Positions 34,663 to 42,648 of a DNA stretch of 64,000 nucleotides are shown piece after piece. The stretch is from AC-49 sp963817035. Lineage in GTDB: Bacteria; Actinomycetota; Thermoleophilia; Solirubrobacterales; Solirubrobacteraceae. Location of the stretch: positions 62,001-126,000 of the forward strand of contig CAWFMM010000004.1 in NCBI GenBank assembly GCA_963817035.1. The letters run 5' to 3'. Every line of letters begins with the position of its first letter. Positions within the stretch are counted from its first letter, which is position 1. The notes beneath the pieces are model-generated. The model did no database searches. It saw only the letters and a program-made list of their open reading frames with translations, and was not told where the DNA came from. The position numbers and the translations under genes were made by a program.

Positions 34663-35756
34663 TCCACGTCGGCCTCAACCTCGTCTTCGTGATCCCCGGC
34701 GAGACGGGCGGGATGGAGGTCGCGGCGCGCGAGACGATCCCGCACCTCGCGGCGATCGACGATGTGCGCCTGACCGCGTTCGTCAGCCGTGACGCCGCGG
34801 GAACGTTCGACGGCATCGAGGAGGTCGTCCTGCCGGTCTCGGCGAGCAACCGCGTCGACTGGGTCCGCGGCGAGCAGCAGTACCTGCCCCGCGCCGCCGC
34901 CAAAGCGGGCTGCGAGATCGTCCACTCGCTCGGCTCGACGGCACCGCTGCGGGGCGCGTTCACGCGCGTCACGACGATCCACGACCTCAACTACAAGCTC
35001 GTGCCCGACGCCCATTTCGGGCTGCGCGGCCTCGGCATGCGCGTGCTCGTCCCCGGCGCGGCGCGGCGCTCGCAGCGGATCCTCGTCGACGCGCAATCGA
35101 CCAAGGACGACCTCCAGCGCGAGCTGCGCACCGCCGCCCAGAAGATCGACGTCGTGCCGCTCGGCGTCGCCGCGCCGAGCGCCGCGCCGACCCCTGAGGC
35201 GACTCTGCGGACACAGCTGGAGCTCGGCGACCGGCCCGTCGTCCTCTGCGTCGGCGCGCGGCGCCCGCACAAGAACGCCATCGCCGTGCTCGGTGCGATC
35301 AGCGGGATCGACCCGCGCCCGATCGTCGTCATCAGCGGCTACCGCACGCCCTACGAGGACGAGCTGCGCGCCCGCGCGCATGAGCTCGGCGTCGCCGACG
35401 ACCTGCGCCTCCCCGACCTGCTCAGCGCCGCCGACCTCGAAGGTCTCTACGCGCTCGCCCGGTGCGTCGCCGTCCCCTCGCTCTACGAGGGCTTCGGCCT
35501 GCCCGTCCTCGAAGCGATGATCCGGGGCGTCCCCGTCGCGTGCTCGGACCGTTCGTCGCTGCCCGAGGTCGCCGGCGATGCTGCGCTGATGTTCGACCCC
35601 GATGACAGCGAAGCTGTGCGCGACGGGCTCACACGGCTGCTGACCGACGAAGCGCTCACCCATCGCCTGCGCGCCGCGGGCCGCGAGCGGGCCGCGACGT
35701 TCACCTGGGCGCGGACCGCTCAGCTGACGGCCGACGCCTACCGGCGTTCGCTGTAG
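34659..35756 (+). CDS. GT4 family glycosyltransferase
   Basis: A 365-residue GT-B enzyme starting at GTG 34659 ('VIHVGLNLVFVIPGETGGME'). 'IVHSLGSTAPLRGAFTRVTT', 'VVLCVGARRPHKNAIAVLGA' and 'LYEGFGLPVLEAMIRGVPVA' are present. The stretch CSDRSSLPEVAG following EX7E is identical to that in 31746, so the two are recent relatives that may share a donor. It is coupled to 33523 by a GTGA overlap, and its 3' end overlaps the convergent gene 35738-36877 by 19 bases. Confidence 0.87.
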   Translation: MIHVGLNLVFVIPGETGGMEVAARETIPHLAAIDDVRLTAFVSRDAAGTFDGIEEVVLPVSASNRVDWVRGEQQYLPRAAAKAGCEIVHSLGSTAPLRGAFTRVTTIHDLNYKLVPDAHFGLRGLGMRVLVPGAARRSQRILVDAQSTKDDLQRELRTAAQKIDVVPLGVAAPSAAPTPEATLRTQLELGDRPVVLCVGARRPHKNAIAVLGAISGIDPRPIVVISGYRTPYEDELRARAHELGVADDLRLPDLLSAADLEGLYALARCVAVPSLYEGFGLPVLEAMIRGVPVACSDRSSLPEVAGDAALMFDPDDSEAVRDGLTRLLTDEALTHRLRAAGRERAATFTWARTAQLTADAYRRSL

Positions 35757-36877
35757 CCCGTCAGCACCGTCTCGAGCGAGCCGCTCAGCGACAGTCGCCG
35801 CGCGTTGGCGGTGAACCACGCCGCCGTCGACGCGCGCATCGCCTCGCCGCCCGCAGCGACGCGCAGGATCGCGGCGGCGAGATCGGCCGGCGACGCGCTC
35901 GCGGCGATGACGCCGTTGACGCCGTCCTCGATGAGCTCGACCGCGGCGTTGTCGGGCGCGGCGACGACGACCGACGGCGTCCCGACCGCGGCGCTCTCGA
36001 CGACGACCAGGCCGTAGCCCTCGCGGCTCGAGGGCAGGACCATGCACAGCGCCGTGCGCAGCGCCGCGTCGATCACGTCTGCATCGACGAAACCCGGCGC
36101 GGTGACGATGCCGCCGCTGGCCGCGACCGCGGCGTCGACCGCCGCCCGGTCAGGCCCGTCGCCGAACACGATCCCGGTCAGCCCGGGCAGCGAGCGCGCC
36201 GCCTCGACGACCGCGGGGACCACGGTCGGCGCGCGCTTCTCGGGAATGTGGCGCCCGGCGAAGACGACCACGTTCGACGCGGAGATCGGCGCCGCCGCCT
36301 CCAGCGCGCCGTCGTACTCGCCTTCGAGCACGGTCACCTCGCCGCGCAGTCCCTCGTCGCGCAGCCGCTGGGCGTGCAGGTGCGAGAACGCGTAGGCGCG
36401 CTGGGGAACCCGCGCGCAGATGAGCTGAACCGCGTAGCCGACCGCCCCGCCGAACCGGCCCAGGTAGTCGCGCCAGTAGTCGCGGCTCCAGACCTCGTGC
36501 CAGTCAACGGTCAGCCGGTAGCCGCCCAGCGGGCGCGCCAGCCCGGCCGCGAGCAGCGAGAAGTACGGAAATGACGCGGTGTGGACGACGTCGTATCGGC
36601 GCCCGCGTCGCAGCAGGTGCCACAGGACGCCGGCACCGAAGACCAACGGCGGCACGATGCGGCGGCGTTCGTCGTCGTAGAGGTCCATCCGCGGGCCCGC
36701 GGCCACGACCTCGATCCCCTCGAGGTCGTCGAACGAGCCGCGATCCCACTGACGCAGTGTCACGTAGGTGACGTCGTGGCCCTCGTCGCGCAGGGCCAGC
36801 GCGAGGTTGCGATACCAGCGCTCGGCACCGCCGACCGTGTACGGGAACAGGCAGTCGTAGATCAGGCAGATCCGCAT
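35738..36877 (-). CDS. GT4 family glycosyltransferase
   Basis: A 379-residue GT-B enzyme: 'MRICLIYDCLFPYTVGGAER', 'YDVVHTASFPYFSLLAAGLA', 'VDWHEVWSRDYWRDYLG', 'VVVFAGRHIPEKRAPTVVPA' and 'LPSSREGYGLVVVESAAVGT' (EX7E). The N-terminus ('GGAERWYRNLALAL') is characteristic of GT4 enzymes of exopolysaccharide loci. The start ATG at 36877 is 55 bases from the divergent methyltransferase gene. The long open frame upstream of it is antisense to that gene and not coding. Confidence 0.87.
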   Translation of the reverse strand: MRICLIYDCLFPYTVGGAERWYRNLALALRDEGHDVTYVTLRQWDRGSFDDLEGIEVVAAGPRMDLYDDERRRIVPPLVFGAGVLWHLLRRGRRYDVVHTASFPYFSLLAAGLARPLGGYRLTVDWHEVWSRDYWRDYLGRFGGAVGYAVQLICARVPQRAYAFSHLHAQRLRDEGLRGEVTVLEGEYDGALEAAAPISASNVVVFAGRHIPEKRAPTVVPAVVEAARSLPGLTGIVFGDGPDRAAVDAAVAASGGIVTAPGFVDADVIDAALRTALCMVLPSSREGYGLVVVESAAVGTPSVVVAAPDNAAVELIEDGVNGVIAASASPADLAAAILRVAAGGEAMRASTAAWFTANARRLSLSGSLETVLTGYSERR

Positions 36878-36931
36878 CGAGCACGGCAGCGTGCCAGACC
36901 ACGGGCCGATTACCTCGATAAGGTCGGCTCG

Positions 36932-37624
36932 ATGAGCGCGCTGGAAGCGGCCTTTCACTCGGCCGAGGAACTGAACCGCCAGGCGATCCTCGATGTCCTC
37001 GACCCGGCGCCCGGCTGCACGCTGCTCGATCTCGGCTGCGCCGACGGCGCCGTGACCATGCGCATCGCCGAGCGTGTCCAGGCCGCGCGGGTGCTCGGCG
37101 TCGAGCTGATCGAGGAGTTGGCCGTCGCCGCGCGCGGGCGCGGCATCGAGGTCATGGCCGCCGACCTCGCCCAGCCGCTGCCGTTCGAGGACGGCTCGAT
37201 CGACGTCGTGCACTCCAACCAGGTCATCGAGCACCTCTCGTTCACCGACCACTTCCTCGCCGAGATCCGGCGCGTGCTGCGCCCCGGCGGCCAGGCGGTC
37301 GTGTCGACCAACAACCTGGCGAGCTGGCACAACATCTTCTCCCTGGTCCTGGGCTGGCAGCCGATGCCGTGTCACGTCAGCGACGAGGTGATCCTCGGCA
37401 ACCCGGTCGGCCTGTCCGAGGGCGCCACCGGCGCGCGCGGCCAGATGCACCTGCGCGTCTTCACCGGGCGGGCGCTCGCGGCGCTGGCCCGTCACCACGG
37501 CCTCCGCGTCGACGCTGAGCTGACCGCCGGCTACTACCCGCTCCCGCCCTCGCTGGCTCGCCGCGCGGTACGCATCGACCCCCGCCATGGCGCGTTCCTG
37601 GTTCAGCGCTACGGGGTCGCGTGA
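36932..37624 (+). CDS. Class I SAM-dependent methyltransferase
   Basis: A 230-residue protein: 'CTLLDLGCADGAVTMRIAER' (motif I), 'MAADLAQPLPFEDGSIDVVH', 'NQVIEHLSFTDHFLAEIRRV' and 'LRPGGQAVVSTNNLASWHNI'. The region 'GNPVGLSEGATGARGQMHLR' is typical of the Methyltransf_11 proteins found next to glycan biosynthesis genes. It probably methylates a sugar or lipid-linked intermediate. It is followed, 76 bases on, by the GT2 gene 37701 on the same strand. The upstream in-frame stretch back to 36581 is antisense to the GT4 gene. Confidence 0.82.
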   Translation: MSALEAAFHSAEELNRQAILDVLDPAPGCTLLDLGCADGAVTMRIAERVQAARVLGVELIEELAVAARGRGIEVMAADLAQPLPFEDGSIDVVHSNQVIEHLSFTDHFLAEIRRVLRPGGQAVVSTNNLASWHNIFSLVLGWQPMPCHVSDEVILGNPVGLSEGATGARGQMHLRVFTGRALAALARHHGLRVDAELTAGYYPLPPSLARRAVRIDPRHGAFLVQRYGVA

Positions 37625-37700
37625 CCGAGGTGTCCGGCGCACGGTCCGCTACCCTGAGGGCCGCGCTACTTCGGCGCGCGCGACGCGTTGTAGGCCCTGG

Positions 37701-38897
37701 ATGGCCCTCGCACCCTTGAGCACTGTTCACGAGATCCCCGCGGCCACAGGCCGTGCGCCTGACGCCCCGACCGAGCCACTCGTCTCGGTGGTCATCCCCT
37801 GTCTCAATGAGGCGGTGAACATCGAGGCGTGCGTGATCAGCGCGCGCAAGGCGATGGACGACGCGGGCATCGTCGGCGAGGTCGTCGTCGTCGACAACGC
37901 CTCCGAGGACGACTCGGCCGCGCTGGCCGCGAAGTCCGGCGCCCGCGTGATCTCCGAGCCGCGTCGCGGCTACGGCAGCGCCTACCTCGCCGGGTTCGCC
38001 GCCGCGCGCGGGACCTACATCGTCATGGGCGACGCCGACCTGACCTACGACTTCGCCGAGATCCCCCACTTCCTCGAGCACCTCGAGGCCGGCGCGGAGC
38101 TCGTGATGGGCGACCGGATGAAGAACATCCAGCCGGGGGCGATGCCGTGGCATCACCGCTATATCGGCAACCCGGTCCTGACCGGCATCCTCAACACCTT
38201 CTACCGCACCGGCGTGAGCGACGCCCACTGCGGCATGCGCGCCCTGCGCCGCGACGTCCTGCCGCGCCTGGACCTGCGCACGACGGGCATGGAGTTCGCG
38301 TCGGAGATGGTCATCCGCGCGGCGAAGGAGAACCTGAGGATCTCCGAGTTCCCGATCCACTACCACCCGCGCGGCGGCGAGTCCAAGCTCTCGAGCCTGC
38401 GCGACGGCTGGCGGCACCTGCGCTTCCTGCTCGTGCACAGCCCGACGCATCTGTTCGTCATCCCCGGCCTCGTCATGACCGTGCTCGGGACGATCATCGT
38501 CGGGCTCGTCGTGGCGCGATTGCAGGTCCTGGGGCGGGCCTATGACCTGCACACCGAGGTCGCCGGGGCGCTGCTGATGATCATCGGCGTGCAGATTCTC
38601 GCCCTGGGTCTGTGCGCGCACGCCTACGGCGCCTACTTCATGGGCGAGAAGGACGCGTGGTTCGATCGCATGCGCGCCCGCTACCGGCTCGAGCACGGGC
38701 TGGCGCTGGGCGGAGCGATCGCCTTCGCCGGGTTTGCGGTTGGGGCGACGATCGTCGGCATCTGGGTCGATCGCGGGCTCGGCGCGCTGTCCGAGGAGCG
38801 CCTCGCGGTGCTCGCCGCGACGCTGTTGATCGTCGGTGTGCAGATCTTCTTCTCCTCGTTCCTGCTGAGCATCCTTGGCCTCCGTCGCGACCGCTGA
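37701..38897 (+). CDS. GT2 polyprenyl-phosphate glycosyltransferase with four C-terminal membrane helices
   Basis: A 398-residue DPM1-like enzyme. The GT-A domain (residues about 27-250) has 'VVIPCLNEAVNIEACV', 'EVVVVDNASEDDSAALAA', 'YIVMGDADLTYDFAEIPHFL' and 'DAHCGMRALRRDVLPRLDL'. The C-terminal part carries four hydrophobic helices (about 258-282, 298-318, 335-358, 370-392). Bacterial relatives make a polyprenyl-monophosphate-linked sugar and hold it at the membrane for GT-C transferases. The next gene, a polytopic membrane protein overlapping by 23 bases, is the natural candidate partner. Confidence 0.87.
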   Translation: MALAPLSTVHEIPAATGRAPDAPTEPLVSVVIPCLNEAVNIEACVISARKAMDDAGIVGEVVVVDNASEDDSAALAAKSGARVISEPRRGYGSAYLAGFAAARGTYIVMGDADLTYDFAEIPHFLEHLEAGAELVMGDRMKNIQPGAMPWHHRYIGNPVLTGILNTFYRTGVSDAHCGMRALRRDVLPRLDLRTTGMEFASEMVIRAAKENLRISEFPIHYHPRGGESKLSSLRDGWRHLRFLLVHSPTHLFVIPGLVMTVLGTIIVGLVVARLQVLGRAYDLHTEVAGALLMIIGVQILALGLCAHAYGAYFMGEKDAWFDRMRARYRLEHGLALGGAIAFAGFAVGATIVGIWVDRGLGALSEERLAVLAATLLIVGVQIFFSSFLLSILGLRRDR

Positions 38898-40401
38898 GCC
38901 CGCGCTCGCGCTGACCGCTTCTCGCCGTCCTCGCGCACCGGTCCTCGTGGCGGCAGCGCTCGTGGCCGTCAGCGTCGTCGTCACGGCGGTCTGGCAGGCG
39001 CTCGATACCGCGACCCCGTCGACGCTCGCGGCGAGCGGCCTGAACGCTGCGGCCCGCGCGTTCCAGAGCATCAGCGCCGGCCACTGGGGCGAGCCGTTGC
39101 GCGGAGGGTCAGACCCGCCGCTCGTGAGGTACCTCGGCGGTGTGGTCATGCACCTGGTCGGTCACCCGAGCGTCGACGGACCGGTCGTCGTGGTCGCCCT
39201 GGTGTTCGTGCCGCTGCTGGCCTGGGCGGTGTTCGTGGTCGCCGACGGCGTGGCGGGGGGCTGGGCGGCCGTCGCGGCGGTGGCACTGGCGCTGGGCGCG
39301 CCGATCACGGTCAGCGCGTCGCACCTGTTCACCTTCGCACTGCCGGTCATCGCGCTGACCGCCGCCGCCGTGGCCGCGCTGGTCGCCGCCCGGCGGTTCG
39401 CGTCGACGCCGCGCTCGTTCGCGGCCGGCCTGGTGATCGGGCTTGGACTGCTCGCGTCGCAGACCGTGCTCGTGTACGTGCTGCCGTTCGCACTGGCGCT
39501 CGTGGCGACCGGGGGCTGGCGCCGGCCTCGTGGCATCGCGGCAGCCGCAGCTGGGGGCCTGCTGCTGGCCGGGCCCTGGTACGTCAAGAACCGCCACAGT
39601 CAGGCCGACATCCTCAGCGGGGTCCTTCATCAACGCGGCGCGCTGGGCACCGGGGGCGGGGTGCTCGATCGCTTCGGTGGGCAGGCCTGGTCGTTCGTCG
39701 GCACCCAGTTTCTGGCGCCCACGTGTCTGCTGGCGCTCGTCGGGGTGGTGGTCTGCGTCGCGGGTCGGGTCGGCCGCGGCCCACGCGTCCCGTACGGGAT
39801 CGAGCTGGTCGCCGGACTGCTCGGCGGTCTGATCCTGACCGCCGTCGCGCTGCCCGGCGACCGGCCCTACGCGGCCCCGTTGCTGATCTTCGTCGCCGTG
39901 CTGGCCGTGTGCTGGCTGCCGCGCCTGTCGGCGCGCACGGCGACGAGGACGGCCGTCGCCATCGCCGCGCTCGCGGTGGTCAACGCGACGCTGGTCAACG
40001 TCGGCGCCGGTCGCGTCGGCGTCACGATCGGTCACAACGCCGAGCACCGGCTGACGCTCGTCTCGGGCGCGGGCTACATCGCTTCGTCGCCGCGCCGCGG
40101 CGGGGACTTGGCCCCAGTGCTCAACCGAGCGCTCGGCGCCGGCTTCCAGACCGTCGCGATCGACCCGTCGGCTCTGCGCCCCCCCGAGCTCAGCGTCGCC
40201 GGCGTCGCGTTCGCGAGCGCCCAGGCGGGCGTCGGTGTGCTCTCGCCGGACGCTCTGGGCCCCCGTGGGGTGCTCATCGTCGCCACCTCCGCACCCGTCG
40301 CCGGAGTCGCGCCGTGCCTGCGTCTCGCCGACGGATCGGCGATCTACCTGCGGCCGGGCGGCACCGGCCCGCTTTCCTGTCCCGGCCCGCGCAACGAGTA
40401 G
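38875..40401 (+). CDS. Polytopic membrane protein, GT-C/GT39-like
   Basis: A 508-residue protein with about 10-11 hydrophobic helices between residues 20 and 360, then a soluble C-terminal domain of about 130 residues ('NVGAGRVGVTIGHNAEHR', 'IYLRPGGTGPLSCPGPRNE'). 'LAGPWYVKNRHSQADILSGV' resembles the loop seen in ArnT/PMT-type glycosyltransferases after the membrane helices; the catalytic Asp/Glu near the first loop is not clear. It is likely to use the polyprenyl-sugar made by 37701. The apparent start is a TTG at 38875 overlapping that gene by 23 bases; a later start is possible because the first 20 residues are dispensable. The 3' end overlaps the convergent gene at 40344 by 58 bases. Confidence 0.65.
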   Translation: MASVATAEPALALTASRRPRAPVLVAAALVAVSVVVTAVWQALDTATPSTLAASGLNAAARAFQSISAGHWGEPLRGGSDPPLVRYLGGVVMHLVGHPSVDGPVVVVALVFVPLLAWAVFVVADGVAGGWAAVAAVALALGAPITVSASHLFTFALPVIALTAAAVAALVAARRFASTPRSFAAGLVIGLGLLASQTVLVYVLPFALALVATGGWRRPRGIAAAAAGGLLLAGPWYVKNRHSQADILSGVLHQRGALGTGGGVLDRFGGQAWSFVGTQFLAPTCLLALVGVVVCVAGRVGRGPRVPYGIELVAGLLGGLILTAVALPGDRPYAAPLLIFVAVLAVCWLPRLSARTATRTAVAIAALAVVNATLVNVGAGRVGVTIGHNAEHRLTLVSGAGYIASSPRRGGDLAPVLNRALGAGFQTVAIDPSALRPPELSVAGVAFASAQAGVGVLSPDALGPRGVLIVATSAPVAGVAPCLRLADGSAIYLRPGGTGPLSCPGPRNE

Positions 40402-41063
40402 GCCAGGGCCCAGGCCACGGCCGGCGCGACGCCCAGGATGGCGACCAGGGCCAGGACGATCAGCAGCCAGGGCGGCAGTGGGGTCGCGACGACATGCGCA
40501 CGCCTGGCCATCAACCCCAGTTCGGTGCCGATGCTGACCGGATAGCGCCGATAGAAGGTGAGCGTGACGCTGGCGTCGACCGGCTTGCCGGCCAGGGTCA
40601 CGGTCGGTCGCGAGCGCGTCCGCCCTTCGTTGCTGGCCAGGAGCGCTACGGAGCCGGCCTCTGGGCGCAGGCAGATCGTCGCGACGCGCGGCCCCGGCGG
40701 TGGGTTGATCAGCGCGGTCAACGGGCTGTTGCCGGCGTAGGTGGCGGCCGGGATCACGACGCGCTCGCGGTAGCCGCGAGCCGACAGCGTGACGGTGACC
40801 GGGGCGGTCACCGCGGGCGTCGCCGTTGCCTGGAACGCCACGACCTGGTCGGTCCGGTCCATGGGTACGTTGGCCAGGCAGACCGGCGCCTGCGGCGTCA
40901 TCGTGACCGCCGTCGCGCCGAACAGCGGCGGCGGCGCGGGCGTCGCAGCGACCGTTCCCCGCCGAGCGGTCAGCCACGGGATCCAGAAGCCCAGTGCGAG
41001 CACCGCGATGACGAGCACGAAGCCCGTCACGGCCAGGGTCGTCGCGCGCTGCGGCCTAGGCAT
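40344..41063 (-). CDS. Membrane-anchored extracytoplasmic protein, unknown
   Basis: A 239-residue protein with an N-terminal helix (about residues 10-30, 'TTLAVTGFVLVIAVLALGFW'), an extracellular beta-rich domain containing two cysteines ('QAPVCLANVPMD', 'VATICLRPEAG'), and a C-terminal helix (about 197-222). I do not recognise the family. The layout, two anchors holding a small domain outside, suits a subunit or scaffold of a membrane glycan machine. Its start overlaps the stop of the DUF2142-like gene by eight bases, so the two are probably one operon. Confidence 0.62.
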   Translation of the reverse strand: MPRPQRATTLAVTGFVLVIAVLALGFWIPWLTARRGTVAATPAPPPLFGATAVTMTPQAPVCLANVPMDRTDQVVAFQATATPAVTAPVTVTLSARGYRERVVIPAATYAGNSPLTALINPPPGPRVATICLRPEAGSVALLASNEGRTRSRPTVTLAGKPVDASVTLTFYRRYPVSIGTELGLMARRAHVVATPLPPWLLIVLALVAILGVAPAVAWALAYSLRGPGQESGPVPPGRR

Positions 41064-42528
41064 AGAACCGCGCGATCGAGATCCCCAGCGAGCTGATCTG
41101 CAGCGCCACGAGAAAGGCGACGATCACGCCGGCCGCCAGCGCGCCGGAGCGCCGCGGAAGCGATCCCACGCAGAACGCGATCGCGAGCCCCATCAGCGCG
41201 ATCAGCGCGACCAGGTAGCGGCCGGTGATGATCGGGTCCGCTCCGCCGTTGTTCAACATCTGCTGGTAGCTGTTGAGGTGCAGCAGCGCGAGCTCGGCGA
41301 ACAGGAACGCCGCGAGCGCGACCACCACCTGCCACGACGCTCGCACGGCGCGACGCCGGACGATGAGGGCGACGCCCAGCCACGCGAGTCCGATTCCGGC
41401 GGCGGTCTGGATCAGATCGAACGTTGTCTGCCTGAAGACGACCTCGTAGGAGAACAGCGAGGAGAAGAACGTCTCGATGTCGACCTGCCGGTAACCGTAC
41501 GCGAGCCCCAGGCGCGGGCTCATGAAGCCGAGCTTGGGGAAGTAGAACTGCCAGGTCGTGCTGAGGAAGTCGCCGATGTTGAAGCCCTTGGCCGTGGTCG
41601 TCGCCGCCCCGCCAAACGCGGATGTGCTTCCGCCTCCGAGTCCGCCGCTGGTCATCGCGAGGATGGCGGCACCCGCGATGAGGATCGCGCCCATGAGCCC
41701 GGTCAGCGCAAGCGTCCGGCGCCAGCCCGGGCGGGCTCGGGTGATCGCCAGCACGAGGGCGAGGATCGCCGCGGGCGTGACCGCCAACCCGCGACCCTGC
41801 GTCATCGCCGCCGCGACGGCCGCGACGGTCAGCAGCGCGACGTTGCGCAGCGTCGGACCATGACGGATCGCGCGCACGGCGGCGTACATCGCGGCGGTGA
41901 AGCACAGGAACAGCAGTGATTCCGTGCTGACGTTGCCGACCAGCGACGTGAGCTTCGGGTTCACGGCGACCACGCTGGTGGCGACGGTCGGCATGAACTG
42001 GCCGGAGAAGACCTCGGCGGCAAGCAGCCACACGAACACCAGGCCGACCAGGAAGAACAGCACGTTGGCCAGGCGAGCGCTCGCGACCTGGCCGAAGTAG
42101 CCGGCGCCGAGCGCGACGCTGACGCGGTAGGGGATCGCATCCAGCGCGTAGTAGAGGATCGGATTCTGCGCCTGGCCGTTGGGGCCGTTGCCGTCGGATC
42201 GCTGCGCCTTGGTGAATGTTGCGCTCGCGCGGCGCCATTCGCCGCGGGTCACCGGACCCGCGGTCGGGCGGGCCGCCGCGTTGCCCAGCAGCGGGAGCAG
42301 CCCGAACGTGTTGATCGCGGTGGCCTGCTCGGTCGAGAGCGGCTGGCCGCCGGACACAAATCCGGGCCGGTGGCCGGTTTCGGCCAGATGCTGGACGTAG
42401 GCGAAATGCTGCGACTCGTCGGGACCCTGATCTGTGGGGGAGAAGGCGATCCAGGCCAGGCTGAGCACGAGCGCGACCGCCAGCAGGATGCGCAGGGGAA
42501 CGGGCGCCGCGGTGGCCAATGCGCGCAT
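41056..42528 (-). CDS. DUF2142-like polytopic membrane protein (GT-C type)
   Basis: A 490-residue protein with about 11-12 membrane helices. The first extracytoplasmic loop holds 'PTDQGPDESQHFAYVQHLAE', the DExxHFxYV signature of DUF2142 proteins, whose acidic residues correspond to the catalytic Asp/Glu of GT-C transferases. Members usually lie in polysaccharide and teichoic-acid loci and are thought to move sugars from polyprenyl phosphate to the glycan outside the cell. The start ATG 42528 precedes a signal-anchor helix (RILLAVALVLSLAWIAF). It is divergent from the LuxR-type regulator with 120 bases between starts, a likely two-way promoter region. Confidence 0.78.
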   Translation of the reverse strand: MRALATAAPVPLRILLAVALVLSLAWIAFSPTDQGPDESQHFAYVQHLAETGHRPGFVSGGQPLSTEQATAINTFGLLPLLGNAAARPTAGPVTRGEWRRASATFTKAQRSDGNGPNGQAQNPILYYALDAIPYRVSVALGAGYFGQVASARLANVLFFLVGLVFVWLLAAEVFSGQFMPTVATSVVAVNPKLTSLVGNVSTESLLFLCFTAAMYAAVRAIRHGPTLRNVALLTVAAVAAAMTQGRGLAVTPAAILALVLAITRARPGWRRTLALTGLMGAILIAGAAILAMTSGGLGGGSTSAFGGAATTTAKGFNIGDFLSTTWQFYFPKLGFMSPRLGLAYGYRQVDIETFFSSLFSYEVVFRQTTFDLIQTAAGIGLAWLGVALIVRRRAVRASWQVVVALAAFLFAELALLHLNSYQQMLNNGGADPIITGRYLVALIALMGLAIAFCVGSLPRRSGALAAGVIVAFLVALQISSLGISIARFYA

Positions 42529-42648
42529 CGGTCGGCACCATAGCCGGACGGTCCGCGCGCCGGGGTCGTAGCACGCCAATGGCGGCCGATAGGCGAGGCC
42601 GACACAACTGAGCCGACCAGCGACACGCGCTAGGGTCGCGACACAGTC

